The translations under genes and the position numbers were made by a program. The notes below the pieces were generated by a model, which was not told where the DNA came from, did no database searches, and was given only the letters and a program-made list of their open reading frames with translations. Below, piece by piece: positions 1 to 15,358 of a DNA stretch of 64,000 bases. This DNA comes from Diploscapter coronatus (taxonomy: Eukaryota; Nematoda; Chromadorea; Rhabditida; Rhabditidae): contig OZ038422.1 in NCBI GenBank assembly GCA_964036155.1, forward strand, positions 74,795,201-74,859,200, given 5' to 3'. Position 1 is the stretch's first letter; the number at the start of each line of letters is the position of its first letter.

Positions 1-595
1 AATTTGAATGAAACCTGTTAGTTACATCCGAAATTGAATAGATTTTGGTCGTGAACAAATTATTTGACATACTACTGCATATGTAAAGATTGTAACGAAT
101 TTTTGAAGCGGCAAGAAGATAAAAACAAAGAACTAACGAGGTCGAAATTGACGGACGACGAGAAATTTGCGAAATTCCGTGTGGTAAAGCAGCACGGCAA
201 CGCTCGAGTGAGACGATGCGAATTCCAAACTACGCTTTTTTTCGTCCTGAAATAAAAAATAAAAGAAAAAAAACAAGTTAGAAAAAGACCTTGACAAATT
301 CTAAAATCGACCCCCTGATGTATGGGGACGAGGCGATTCTGTCGAATTTCACAACTTCCAGCTTCGGAGGCATTTGTTCTTAAAATCAGAATACAATAAC
401 TCAGAAATCACAAATAAATCAGAAAATATCATCGAGGTTAAAACATGTTAGTAAAAATGGTTTTTTTTCAAATGTCTAGTGTTGTAAATGCGCTCCAATT
501 CATCAGCACAAACTATTTATTCACGTTTGAGCACGAAAAAAGATGAGGTATTTCTTTGCAAAAAGAGGATGACGATTGAGATGGCGATCCTCAGC
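1..595. other. Left-edge sequence and 3' flank of the collagen gene
   Basis: No gene can be supported here. An open stretch at 55-255 on + has a CxCxxC start but has neither an ATG nor an acceptor. On the minus strand a polyadenylation signal AATAAA is read at about 512-520, roughly 80 nt beyond the collagen stop, so this side belongs to the collagen 3' UTR. Confidence 0.5.
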
Positions 596-3142
596 TTAGA
601 GGTGCTTTCTTCTTCTTCTGTATCCTCCCTGAAATTAGCATATTCATAGTTGTCTTAAATTTCACGTTTATTTTAACTTTTTTCTTCAGCAAAAATGTCA
701 ATAGATTATCGCTCATATTTTCGTGTTTTTTATGAATTCATTACCTGAGATGGGGCTGGAGGTGGAGCGGCCTCATAGGTCTGAGGGGCTGGCTGGTGTT
801 TGGCAGGCTCGTCATAGCCAGAGGGCTGGGGCGGTGGGGGTCTGTTGTACGAGGGTGGAGGTGGGTTGCGGTTGACGTTTCTGCTTGGGGCAGGGTTGGC
901 TCTTGGTGGAGTGTAGGAGCTGCAAAACGAATTAACTGATAATTTTTTACTTGTCGATTTTTATCAATCTTCTAACCTTGGTCTGCTGCTGCCGCCTCTG
1001 CCAGACTTGGGTGGGCAAGGACAGTAGTTGGCATCGTCTCCCTTGCCTCCATCGCTTCCGGGCTAAATTATTTGAATTTTCGATTTTTCTTTGTAGATGA
1101 CGAGCAGACCTTTCCGCGCTGTCCGGGCTGGCCATCGCTGCCTGGGTTTCCTGCCTGCAATTTTCACGTTTAAAAAAATTCAAGCTTCCTAGGTAAAGTT
1201 ACCGGTCCTTGGGGTCCAATTTCACCGGGCTCGCCATCTCTGCCGGGCTCTAGAAGTTAAAAAATTACATTTCTAAAGGAATTTTTAAAAAAATTACCTC
1301 CATGCTTTCCTGGCAGACCGACCTCTCCCAACCAGCCGGGCTCTCCTTGAGCACCACTGAAGTTATATTGTTTCTTTAGGTTTAGAATTTTCAAGACTTA
1401 CGCAGGTCCAGGGGTACCGACAGTTCCTAGAAGAAAAAAATTAGAATATTAGGTTAGGGTTTCATTAATTAAGAAAATCAGCAGAAGAATCCAAAATACC
1501 TGGCTGTCCATCTAAATTACAGTAATTATTAATGGTCTCCGAATTTTTCAAGTGAACTTACCGGGTCCATTCATTCCATCGAAGCCACGCTGACCAGTGG
1601 GTCCTGAGAATCGGGTTTTTAGAAGGCTCCTATTTCTTCCCTCTTATAACTTACCCTTGTCGCCAGTCTCACCAATTGGACCTGGTGCCTAGAAAATGTC
1701 GATTTTTAATTAATTCGATTTAAACAAATTTTTAGAACTTACACCATCATTTCCGCATTCACCTGGTCTGCCCATAGGTCCAGGGAAGCCCTTGAAAATT
1801 ATTCTTCATTCATTTTCCGCCAAGAAACCTAGATGCTTGCTGAAAAAAATTACCTGAGGTCCTTGTGGTCCCTGAAAATATTCAAAATTAGCATAAACTT
1901 CAAAACTAGTAATTCGAAAAACGCACGGAGTCTCCGAGTGGTCCTGGGGGCTGAAAAAATTAGCATAAATAATTGATTTTTTGGGAAATAAACGGTCTTA
2001 CTCCAGGTGGGCAACGGATGCAGCCTCCTGGGACGTCGTGCATGACGGACATGATGATTCCGGGAGCTCCCTGTCTGCCTGGCTCACCGTTGTCACCGTT
2101 GGTTCCTCTCGGGCCTGGCTTCTACAAATCAACTCATAACTTTCCACCTTTCCAAGTCGACAAATGTGTAGATCCTTACTCCAGGAGGTCCACTGAAATT
2201 AGAATATTTTATAAGATTACGGTGTTTCATTGAAACTTCTAAGATAAGTGGAATCTATGAGAGTTGCTTCCATTCGACAGACAATAGTATTGCAGAGATC
2301 GCACTTATTTTAGAAATTTAGACACACTATTTCCTCTAATAGAAGCCTATATTGACTTCTAATTTTAGTTCCCTCTCGAAAGGGGGGCTTCTATTGAAGG
2401 GAATATACGGTATGTAATCCGCAAGAGGGCTTACGGAGGTCCGGCGGGGCAGCCCTCGTTGTTCTCTCTGCAGTTGCACATGCCCGGGTAGATGTGACGC
2501 TTGGGACGGAAGATCGAAGGCATCGGGTTGAAAGATTCGCCAGTGGGCGAGGAGAGGATCAACAGACGGTCCCAGGTGTCATCGGCCAGAACCTGCAAGA
2601 ATGATTCTTTGAATAAAAAATATAGGGAAAAATCTACAGTAAGAAATGCTTTTCCACACTATCTCGTAGGCTCCTACGTTATTCTCCTCTTTCCAATTTT
2701 GCCATTGTGCGAAATAGGGTGAGCTCTTTTTCGCGCACAATTTTACACATCCCCTTTTTTCGTCTCCCCCTCTTCCATACTATTTCCTTTTCACTGATAA
2801 AGACAAAGGGGGAAAAGGAAAAGCCAGGTCGTAAAAGGTGGACCCCCTCTCTTTCAAGTGTGGAATGAATTGGAAAGAGGAGAACAGTGTAGGCCCCGAA
2901 GATACGAAATATCCAGACTGTCTAATTTTCTTTTATAAAAGCTATATCTTCTTCGAACTTCATGAGTTTTCAAGATACAAAGAAAACATTAGAATAAAAA
3001 GACGTACTCTGAATTCATCGACTCTGGACTCGACCTCGAATCTCAGCGTGTTGATGTCGTTGACGATGTAGCCGATGAACAGCAGCGCACCGCACACGCT
3101 TGCAAGGCAGATCGAGGCGCCGATATAGCCGCCTGTCGACAT
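596..3142 (-). CDS. Nematode cuticle collagen, about 360 aa, about 17 exons
   Basis: This is a secreted structural collagen of the worm exoskeleton. The start at 3142 gives the classic N-terminus: a hydrophobic anchor/signal (GALLFIGYIVNDI), a conserved pre-domain with DDTWDRLL, and a furin-like RPKR site at about residue 75 where the N-propeptide is cut. A Cys-x-Cys knot (CNC…CPAGPPG) follows, then Gly-X-Y blocks interrupted by CIRCPPG, and a closing YCPCPPK knot. After the triple helix comes a proline-rich tail of about 60 residues ending in GYRRRRKHL. Exon 1 is 3142-3008, exon 2 is 2592-2435 and exon 3 is only 13 nt (2192-2180). Later exons include one of 12 nt (GACTGTCCAT region near 1505) and one of 18 nt. 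An acceptor CTTCAG directly precedes the ATG, which suggests trans-splicing. The family is certain; the individual member is not. The exon count is unusually high for a cuticle collagen. Confidence 0.93.
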
Positions 3143-3904
3143 CTGAAGCGGCAAAATCGATATTAACAAATTAGAATACAGTAATCCTAGGAAAGCAGAC
3201 GAGTCAAGAACTTCTTGGAAAATTCACGCTTTTTCGTTTGTCAACATCTTTGCTCGTAAATAATGCATGAATTCTCCAAGAGGCTGAAACAAAAAATCTA
3301 TCAAAGCCAAGAACTTTATGAAGAAATCACTAGCAAAAACGACTTCACTAATCGCGTTCCTGCCCTTTTATAATATCCCCCAGATTTTTTATCTTCTCCT
3401 TCTCTTTTTGCCTTCATGTGACGTCTCCTTATCTCATTTTCTCTAGCCTCTCCAATGTTACCCCCTATCTTTATCTCGATCTCCCCCACCCCCAGGCAAA
3501 TCGCGCAGGAGATGAAAAAGAAAAACTGGGTAAAAACCCACCTTTCCACATTAATGAGGGAAAAAGGGGAAAGACGTTCCTTACGGTTTTTTGCCTCTCT
3601 CCTTCGCCAGATTCATCTATTTTTTGCCGAAAACATAAGAAGACATCTGACAAAGATTCTCTGTAAAAAGAAGTTTATTTCTTACGATTTTCATTGAATA
3701 CCACTACACATTTTCGAAATCACCGGTAAAATCGGGCGACTATAATTTCTATGAAAAGCTACACACAGATCTACACCGAAAAAATCACTGAGAGAATTCA
3801 ATACTTCAAAAAAAAATCTAGAAATCCAGATAAAAAGTAAAGTTGACCTATTGGAGGAAAGGGTTGAAAAGTTAAAAATAAGTAATTTTTGGAGCCAGAA
3901 AAAT
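3143..3904. other. Spacer between collagen and cytochrome b5 reductase
   Basis: Pyrimidine-rich, A/T-rich sequence with no conserved coding potential. It holds the collagen promoter (minus strand) and the 3' end of the reductase. The short overlapping open frames at 3316-3697 lie on both strands without splice or start context. Confidence 0.5.
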
Positions 3905-5732
3905 TTAGAAGGTTAGCCTGTTAGCGGGGTCGTAGGCGAGTTTGTCGAGATTGGGCGTGCAGGCGAAGTTGATCATCGGGGGTGGGCCACACATCAGCAC
4001 GCAATGGTCTGACGAGGGATCGTGCAAAGTGTCCTGGAAAATATTTTATTCTTTGAGAAAAGTGATTTTTCAAAATTCATGAGTTTTTTTTCAAAGTGGG
4101 TATTTTTATCTTTTAAAAATTCATGAATTTTTCAAAACTGACCTTGATCATGTTGTCATTGATGAATCCACTGGAATATTTCCATCCGTCAACCGGTCTG
4201 TCAATGGTGTACCACACGTTGAAGCGATCGCTGTGTTTCTGGGCTGAAATTCTTGAAAAATTAGCATATTTCACTAAGTCTTGATAGATTTTGCTAAGCA
4301 AGAATTTTCTACTGTAGCTTATATTTTGAGAAGCAAAAATTGATTTTCTGATAGGCTTTGCTAGGAAGAATGTTCTTATTGTAGCTTTTTCTTCAAAATG
4401 CCAAATTTCAGTTTTTTCTACACTTTTCAAGACTAGCCCAATTCATCGAGCTCCTCCCTGAGCAGAATGTCAGCCTCTGACTGATTTGCGTACAGCAGCT
4501 TCATCTTCGTCTTGTCCTCGGGGTTCTTCAGAATCGCCGAGATTATCTTGAAATTATCATATTAAAAACATCTTTAAAAATTTGCGTAACTAAAGAATGT
4601 CTATTTCTAATCAATAATAAATGCAAAATATGGAGAAAAAAAAGAAATTAGGAAAATGATTCTTTTCTCATAATATTTCGCATGGTTTGAAGTTTTCAAG
4701 TTGCTAAGAAATACAAATAGAAGAACCTGCAACATTGGCGTAATTCCCGACCCGCCGGCGATCATGGAGAGCTTTTTGAAATGCATTGGTTTGTGTGCCG
4801 ATTTCTTGTCCGGCTTCACACCGAAGTGTCCGTGGCCGTTGTAAGTGATCAACCCTGAAAACTACAATATTCAAAAAGACTTTCTAATATTTTATCCATT
4901 TTATGTCCTTTTATTTTCCTACCCGACGGTCCTCGGAAGTCGATGGTGTCCCCGATCTGCAAACTCTCCAAGTGTTGCGTCATCTTGCCGCCGTCGGGGA
5001 ATTTAGGATTCGTGTCTCGGAAATATACCTGAATTTTTAAAATGAATTATTTTGATTTTTTTTTATTTTTATTCAAATACCTTGATCATCAACTCGACGT
5101 AGCCCTGATCGTCGTCCGAGGAAATCGGCGTGTACGGCCTCACCACCAACTTCCCGTTGATCTGAAAAATGCAAATTTTCCAAAATAAAGAAATTTCCTT
5201 CTTAAAATAAAATAAAGGAAATTTTCCTCACCATAGCACTTAAGTAGATGTGCTGTCCAACAGGCAGCCCCAAGATGTGCTGCGGCGAAGGCAGCTTGAA
5301 GCGGAATTTTCTTGTGTCGTGTGAGACGATCTTCTTCTCCATCAAAGGCAGGGCATACTTTGTGTTCTCGTCCACCAGGGTGATTGGTTTCGAGGAATTC
5401 TGAAAAACGCTAGAAATTGATCCATCTCTTCTTAAAATTTAACTTTCTATAAAATAGATCTTTTTTTTTTAAATAGATCGCTTTTCGAAACAGTTGATCT
5501 CTTTATAAAAAATGATCCCTTTCCCAATAAATATTGATTTCTTCACAATTTTTAAAAAATTTTTTTTACAGAACGTATCTTTCTCAGATAAAATTAACGT
5601 AATCACCTTTTCAAAAGAACACATGCTGAACGGACAGATGCCCTGCTGCCTGCACTTGAAGAGGTAATACACAGCGATGCTACCGACCACCACAACGGCT
5701 CCAGTCACAACTAGAGTTGATGTTTCAGTCAT
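3905..5732 (-). CDS. NADH-cytochrome b5 reductase (membrane-anchored flavoprotein)
   Basis: The enzyme transfers electrons from NADH through FAD to cytochrome b5, for lipid desaturation, elongation and related reactions at the ER or mitochondrial outer membrane. The first exon encodes one N-terminal membrane anchor ([19 protein letters not shown]). The FAD-binding motif RPYTPIS follows, then [11 protein letters not shown], the NADH-binding motif [10 protein letters not shown], and the C-terminal CGPPPMI signature before the end …NRLTF. Order and spacing match CYB5R1/CYB5R3 along the full length (about 310 aa). One intron (4437-4244) uses a GC donor. In C. elegans a cytochrome b5 reductase gene lies next to the eRF1 gene (from memory, T05H4.5 and T05H4.6), the same pairing as here, so this is probably the hpo-19-type orthologue. 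Confidence 0.95.
4244..4437 (-). other. GC-AG intron in the cytochrome b5 reductase gene
   Basis: The exon ends in codons for EEL-DEL plus one G (4438), and the intron starts GCTAGT. The next exon starts at 4243 after TTTCAG and restores ELAQKHS, which aligns with ELRNKHS in vertebrate CYB5R3. The only nearby GT (4433-4432) would include an in-frame TAG. A GC donor is therefore required. Confidence 0.8.
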
Positions 5733-6680
5733 TTTCCTTTTTATTTCTGAGTCTCTTCCCGCCTCCTCTTCAGAACTGGTCGTTACCTTAATGACGTATC
5801 ATTCATGTGTTTTCCACGTTCGAAATAATGTGAAATAATTTGAGATAGCGTAACGTGCCAAAATCAATTATGAGTAGCCAGGCCAAAGAGAAAAGAGGAA
5901 GTATGTGGAGTTCAAGGTTAAATGCACAAAAGATGAAATTTTCACGACTTGCCACATTACTCACATCTGTGAAATAGTAAGGGAAAAAGAAACACACGTC
6001 AAGCCTAGGTTGCACGCAATTGCGTGCAACGGCCCATCCATCAACTCATTTTCTTATCAGTTCAGGAGAAGAGTATCGATTTCTGGGTAAGAGCCTTTCT
6101 CCCTACCTTTTTCGTGAAAATAATGTGGGATCAGAGAAAAAAAACTGGGGAAACTACTCTCACCCTCGATTTCTCGTCCCCTTTAATCTACTTTTTCTTT
6201 CTCTGAATGAGAACTCAAAGAAATTTCAGAAATATGGCATTAGTCTCGAACTAATGTGCACTTTTCACGCAAAAAAAAACACTTTTGAAAAGGAATGTTT
6301 TTATTAAACAAAAACGAGTAGTAAAAATTCATCTTTTCCTTAAAACAATCAACTCGACCGTGCGAAAGAGTGAAATGAAAAAATAGAATAAAATTAATCA
6401 AAAAATAATAAAGAAAAACGAAACAGAAACCCAACAATCAAAGAGAGAATGATAAAAGAAAGGCGGAATCAATCAAATCTCCGCGCTCATCAATGACAGT
6501 ACAGAATTGCTAAGGAAGGGGAAGAGTGATAAGCACTGATAAGGGATGAAATGGGATTTACCAAATCTGCTCCAATGATAAAATCTTATCTTTATCAATA
6601 GAGCAGGTTTCAAATTTTCATTGCAAAAAGATATCACAATCCACTTACTGAAAATCCCTTTTTCTTAATCCAGAATATGC
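5733..6680. other. Intergenic region, eRF1 3' side / reductase promoter
   Basis: About 950 bp without a supportable gene. The reductase ATG lies at the left end, so its promoter should sit at about 5735-6000. The only striking structure is a perfect 20-bp palindrome at 6010-6029, listed separately. A/T-rich sequence at 6230-6450 probably belongs to the eRF1 3' flank. Confidence 0.5.
6010..6029. repeat. Perfect 20-bp palindrome
   Basis: The half-site TTGCACGCAA is followed directly by its reverse complement TTGCGTGCAA, with no spacer. It lies 278 bp upstream of the reductase start codon. It could be a dimeric transcription-factor site or chance; no second copy was noticed in the window. Confidence 0.8.
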
Positions 6681-10181
<3,501 letters not shown>

Positions 10182-10809
10182 TTTTCCTTTTTCTGATTTT
10201 CCTTCTTCAACCCAAGACCCAGTCGCTGACACCAGATCTCGGCACAGCGACGCTGAAGAATAAATTTAAAAAAGGTAAAATTTATAAAAAAAAAAAAATC
10301 TGAAATTAAACCTATTTTACGACAATAAGCCATTTGAAAAAAGATTTCTAGAAGTTGTAGAATTGCTAGAGTCAAGAATACCAAATGAAAACAAGATTTC
10401 ATGCATTCTTTTATAGAGAATCTTACAAAATTCAGAGCAAAAGCTTGAAAATCCAAAAGCTTCTTGCACAACGAGGAAACAACGGATTGCACAACAATGA
10501 AAATCGCGAAAATCGACAAGTTTTTGAAAAATTTGGCGAATAATAAATTCGATTCAAATTTCCGTCAAATTCCGGAATCGGGAATTTACGGAAGAGATCC
10601 GGAAAGTTTGAAAAATGACCGGATTTCCTAAAATTGGCAGGAGATTGCACAAAGGTGAGAGGGTTTGCGGCTGTTTGGTCTGAGCGTCGCTTTGCAGAAC
10701 GCAGCGCCACGCCCCTTTCTCCGTGACTTGGAACGCTCTTCTACGTCTTTTCGCGTACTCTTTCTTTTCGTAATTGTTTTTTCATTATTTTTATCGTTTT
10801 TCAGAAAAA
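10182..10809. promoter_or_regulatory. Divergent promoter region between eRF1 (-) and SART1 (+)
   Basis: The two genes are transcribed away from each other across 628 bp. On the eRF1 side, an acceptor TTCTTCAG is read at about 10260, 80 nt upstream of the eRF1 ATG. The leader is therefore either cis-spliced to a further upstream exon or trans-spliced. Near the SART1 side there is a CCACGCCC box at 10707-10714, the same octamer found between the ATF4-like and DNAJC9 genes. Open frames at 10019-10710 are not protein-like. Confidence 0.5.
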
Positions 10810-13800
10810 ATGGCTCCGAGTTCGAAATATGCTAAAAAGAAGAAGCACGAGGATGAGGATACTTCTGAAGAAGGAAAAAGAGCCAAGGAAGCGAGAGGCA
10901 GCGAGTCGCCACCCCCGAAAAAATCCAAGAAGCCCAAGAAGAAGGAGGACAGTCCTGAGCAAGAAGGCGGGGAAGGAGGGTGAGAAATTCGAATAAAATT
11001 TTTAAAAATATATAATTTTTCAGAGGGGAATCGATGTCGATCGAAGAGACGAACAAATTGAGAGCCTCCCTCGGACTCGCTCCTTTGGAAGTCGATGATA
11101 AACCTGCTGTACGAGTTTTAAAACTTTGTATTACTTTTTAAAAATTACAATATTTCAGATTCGTGACGCTGACGATGAGACCGGGGACAAAGTGATTGTC
11201 GAGGATGGCATGGAGTTTCGACACAGAAAGGCGGAGAACATCGCTGAAAAGAAGGCCGCCGAAAAACTCAAGGAAAAGCTTGAGGTTCTTATTTTTCTTG
11301 ATCTTGGAAAATAAATATGAAAAATTCAGGTCTCGAAAAACAAGCGTAAAATCTATGACAAGGTGCTGAAAGAGAAGAAGGGATTGGGAGCGGTTTCTGA
11401 CTCCGATGATGACGATGCCAATGCCTGGGTGGAAAGAATGAGGAAAATGGAGGAGGAGAAGAAACGGGCTGAGGAAAGAGTTAGACAATTTATATTTTTA
11501 AATGCAAAGTTTTGAATTCAGGCCAAAATGTTCAATGAAATGGACGAAGAATTCGATGTGAGTGGGGTGATCGAGGCGCAAAAGGCCAAATTGAAGAAGA
11601 AACCCGCGGGACAGAATTCAAGAAAAGTGAAATTTTAGACTTGTTGAATACGCCGGTGGGGCAACAAAGTGGAAAATGGATAAGGCGAGGGTAGGAATAG
11701 ACTAAATCTGGTATCAAAATGTGCAACTCGGCGTGCTGATCATTTGGTACTAAATTTACCAAACCCGGTCCTAACTTCTACATATCCATTTTTAGCTTGT
11801 TACCTCACTGACATATTCAATTGAACCGATCCACTGGCGTATTCAACAATCCAAACTTCATTGATTTTGTATTCAAAGAAAAATGTTAAATTTTGAGAGA
11901 GACCCCGACACTGCGGGCCTCGTGGTTGGTCACTCGAAGGCCGCCTTTCTGGACGGCTCGGACCAGATCCTCGTTCTGGAAGACAAGGGCGTGCTGGACG
12001 ATGGAGATGAAGTGCTTGTGAATCCGAATATGATAGACGACGAGAGGACCAAGAGAAATGTCGAGTTGAAGAAGCGGAAAGACGCCTACAGACCCTACGA
12101 TGAACAGGTCGATGAATTCGGAATGGTAGGGGTTTTTTTTTTTTTTAAAATTTTATTTTATTAAAAAAATTATATTTTTTCAGCCTAAACACCAGCAATT
12201 GCTCGCCAAATACGATGAGGAGCTGGAAGGCGTTAAAAGGGATAAATTCCGACTCGACAACAAGGGCGGATACGATCTGGAAGAGGAGGAACGGTATTGT
12301 TTTTTTTTTTTTTTTATCTTTTAAAATTTTTCAAGTTATTTTCAGATCCGAAAAACTCGCGAAGGAGCTCGAAATGGAGGGCAAAAATGTGGTTTCGCTG
12401 GAAATGGCCAAATTCAACCTGGCGACCGACTTCTACACGCACGAGGAGATGATTGCGTTCAGGAAACCGAAAAAGGGCAAAAAGGAGAAAATCCGGAAGC
12501 GCGGCAAGATTCTCAAGGCCAGCGATCTCGTTCCTGAGGAAGCGCCCGGCCAGGGCAAGCGGTAGCCTTTTTCAAGTTTGTTTATTTTTTACGAGTTAAA
12601 ATTTCAGAAAAGACCTCGGCAGAAGAAAGCGTGACGAAGATCAGGAGAATGAAGACATGGAACAGGGCGAAGTGAAGGAAGCCGTGAAAATGGAGACGGA
12701 CAGAGACGCTGCTGACGAGGGCGACGACGAGAGGGACGCCAGATGGAAGAAGGTCAAGGAGGGCAGGGTCGATGTCAACCGACTGCAGAGACTCGCCCAA
12801 CAAGGGGAGAGCAGCGATGAGGAGGAAGAAGGTAGGGGGTCTTGAAATCTTAAAATCTCCCTTCTTAGAAATACACCGACGTTTTTTTCCAGACGAACTC
12901 GGCCCTGTGAATCTCGCTAGTGTGATTGTCGAGGATGACGCAGAAGATGAACTGTCCGCCATTCTGGAGAAGGCCCGAAGAGTCAAGCAGAAGGAAGTCA
13001 AAGTAGAGAAGGACCCGGATTCGGTCGCTAAAAAGGTGCGCATTTTTTTTTTTTTAATTTTCAAAAATTTGAATATTGTTCAGGTGGCCGAAATGATCTC
13101 CAAACACGACGTGAAGATGGAGATGGATGAGGACGGCAACGAGATTGCAGCCCCCGTCGAACAGGGCAAAAATACGATCACCTTCGATGCAACCATGGAG
13201 TATTGTCGAAACATCGGTGAGATTATCGAGTTTTATCGGAAAAAAAACATTGATAAAAATGAAACATTTCAGGAGACATTCCGACCTACGGCCTGGCTGG
13301 CAACAGACTGGATGCGATTGACGTTTCCGAGCTGGGAGAGGACAAACCGAGCTCCTCCAAGCAGGAAGAGGAAATGGATACAGAAGGATTCTCGTAAGAA
13401 ATTAGCACAAATTTTAATTTTCGGAAGTCAGCGTAAAATAATTTCAGGAAATGGAAGCGCAAGCAAATCGACCGGGAACTGCGCAGAAAGAAGAAGGATC
13501 AGCAGGGCGGCTGGAAAGGGGCCGACAGACTGGATTCGGACGACGAAATGGAGCTGGAACGGGCCAAAGAGGAGCTCGACAAGGACAAGGAGGAGGGAGA
13601 GACTTCCGAGGGAGAGTACGAGAACGTGCTCGGAGACGAGGCTGATGTGACGAGGGGAGTTGGCGCTATGCTCAAATTGGCTGCGCAGAAGGTAACAATA
13701 CAGCAATTCTCATTTTCATTAAAAAAAAGAAACAATGGAAATTTCAGGGCTATCTCAACGACCCTAACGCGAGAAAGTCCGCTGGACAGAATCTCGACCA

Positions 13801-14551
13801 TCTCATGAATCAATCCAAGACCCTGGTTGCTGCCGCTGCATAGTGAGTTAATTGGGAAAATTAAAGGATAATTAGGGGAATAACTACCTTGGTTTCGAGA
13901 GACAATAATTACCATGATTAAAGAGATACTTTCCCTGATTAGAAGCATAATTATGCTAATTAAGTGACATCGAGGACAAGTACATGAAGAAGTTGGACCG
14001 TCTGGGAACGACGGGCAGAGGCCCGATTATGCCGTTCTCCGAGAAGAAGGACTACAAACCTGACGTGGTGTTGGAGTACGTCGACAAAAAAGGCCGAACG
14101 ATGGACGCGAAAGACGCCTACAGGTACCTGACTCAGAAAAAAGAAGAAATAATCAAAGAGTTAAAATTGACACTATGGGCTATAAATGTTAGAAATTAGC
14201 ATATATTGAGCCGGATTTTAAAACGAACTCCGAGTTTGGCAAAAGTATATAAATTTGATTTCAGAGAGCTCTCCTACAAATTCCATGGCAGACAACCCGG
14301 CAAGAAGCAGACAGAGAAGCGCATTATGGCCAGGGAGAAGAAGGAAAAACTCAAGCAGGTACTGATTTTGCGCAAACCATAATTTGGGCTAATGACGGTG
14401 GAAAAAAATCGTAAACTTTCAGACAAACAGCTCGGACACTCCACTTGGCACTCTGGACAAGCAGCGCAAGAAGCAGGAGCAGCTCCAAACGCCCTACTTG
14501 GTTCTCAGCGGATCCAACCGATCCGATCAGACCACCATCAAGAAGGAATAG
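10810..14551 (+). CDS. SART1 / Snu66 homologue, U4/U6.U5 tri-snRNP factor
   Basis: This nuclear splicing factor is a scaffold of the tri-snRNP needed for spliceosome activation. The N-terminus is lysine- and acid-rich ([16 protein letters not shown]). It is followed by the family signatures [79 protein letters not shown] and AKYDEELEG. The C-terminal block has [28 protein letters not shown] and TPYLVLSG, and ends TTIKKE. Order and content match human SART1 throughout, about 750 aa. ATG 10810 follows TTTTTCAGAAAAA. About a dozen short introns split the gene; the intron at about 11628-11899 ends in the weak acceptor TTTTGAG but keeps the family alignment. An AATAAA is seen near 15034. C. elegans calls the orthologue snut-1 (from memory). 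Confidence 0.95.
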
Positions 14552-15358
14552 ACTTGCGAATCTCTCTTTTAGCTAGCGTTGGCTACAAATACTTTCCTTC
14601 CAAACATTTCCCTTTCTTCTTTTCCACCTATTTCGGGATGAAAGTACTCGCGGTCGTTATTTTTTGGTGAACAGACTTGTTTCCTATTTATTTTCCTGAA
14701 GTTTTAGTAAATCTTTGAAAAAAAAAAGTATTTTTCATGCTTTCGAAAATACGCCATTCGGAGTGGAGAAGAAAGCGACTTATTTGCTCGGCACTTTGTT
14801 AAGTCTGGATTAGATTGACTTGAAATTTCACTTGGACCTGAGCCCTACTTCATATGTTCTGAATCTGCGTGAAAAATGGATTCAGAATCATCGACTCCTC
14901 TATAGCTTAGACCTAAATAAAATGCGGCACGGATACGACGAAATCCAGCTAAATTTGAATTATTTTAAAATTTTGTCTTGTATGGGATCGGCGCTAGAAA
15001 AGCCACAATAGATTTTAGTCAATTGAAATTTTATTGAATAAAATTAAGTGAATATTGATGTCAGATCGATTTCTGATGAGATATTTCGAGCATCCTCTTA
15101 GTTTTCATTCTCTTTCTTCTCTTCCTATGCTATTTTCGAGAAAAGAGGATGAAAACTACAAGGAGCCATTTTTAAAAGCCATCGATTGAGCAAGAAGCCC
15201 GGCAGTGCCCGGAAATCGAGAAATTCGCAGATCGGCTCAGTATCGAAACTGCTGATTCGGAGCTGGACGAAGAAAGACGGGGAGATAGAGATCGAGACGG
15301 ACTCGATAAAGAAGATACCAGGTTCTGAAATGAATACTTCCCTATCTTTTGATGAAGA
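14552..15358. other. Convergent 3' region between SART1 (+) and the GGT-like gene (-)
   Basis: The stretch holds the two 3' UTRs. Small open frames at 14820-15011 and 15186-15413 on + have no start or splice support, and the second is antisense to a possible extra exon of the GGT-like gene. A hairpin is listed at 15094-15165. Confidence 0.5.
15094..15165. ncRNA. Candidate pre-miRNA-like hairpin
   Basis: The left arm (CTCTTAGTTTTCATTCTCTTT) can pair with the right arm (AAAGAGGATGAAAACTACAAG). This gives a 16-bp uninterrupted stem (one G-U pair), then a 3-nt bulge and 5 more pairs, over a loop of about 25 nt. Total length of about 72 nt is typical of a nematode miRNA precursor. It lies between two convergent 3' ends, so a foldback element or terminator-like structure is equally possible. 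Confidence 0.3.

Noticed and set aside
55..255. Open frame with a CxCxxC start and charged body
   Set aside because: No ATG; a stop lies just upstream at 52-54 and no acceptor falls between it and the frame, so it cannot be a first or an internal exon as it stands.
14820..15011. 63-codon frame downstream of SART1
   Set aside because: Lies in the SART1 3' UTR, no acceptor, composition not protein-like.
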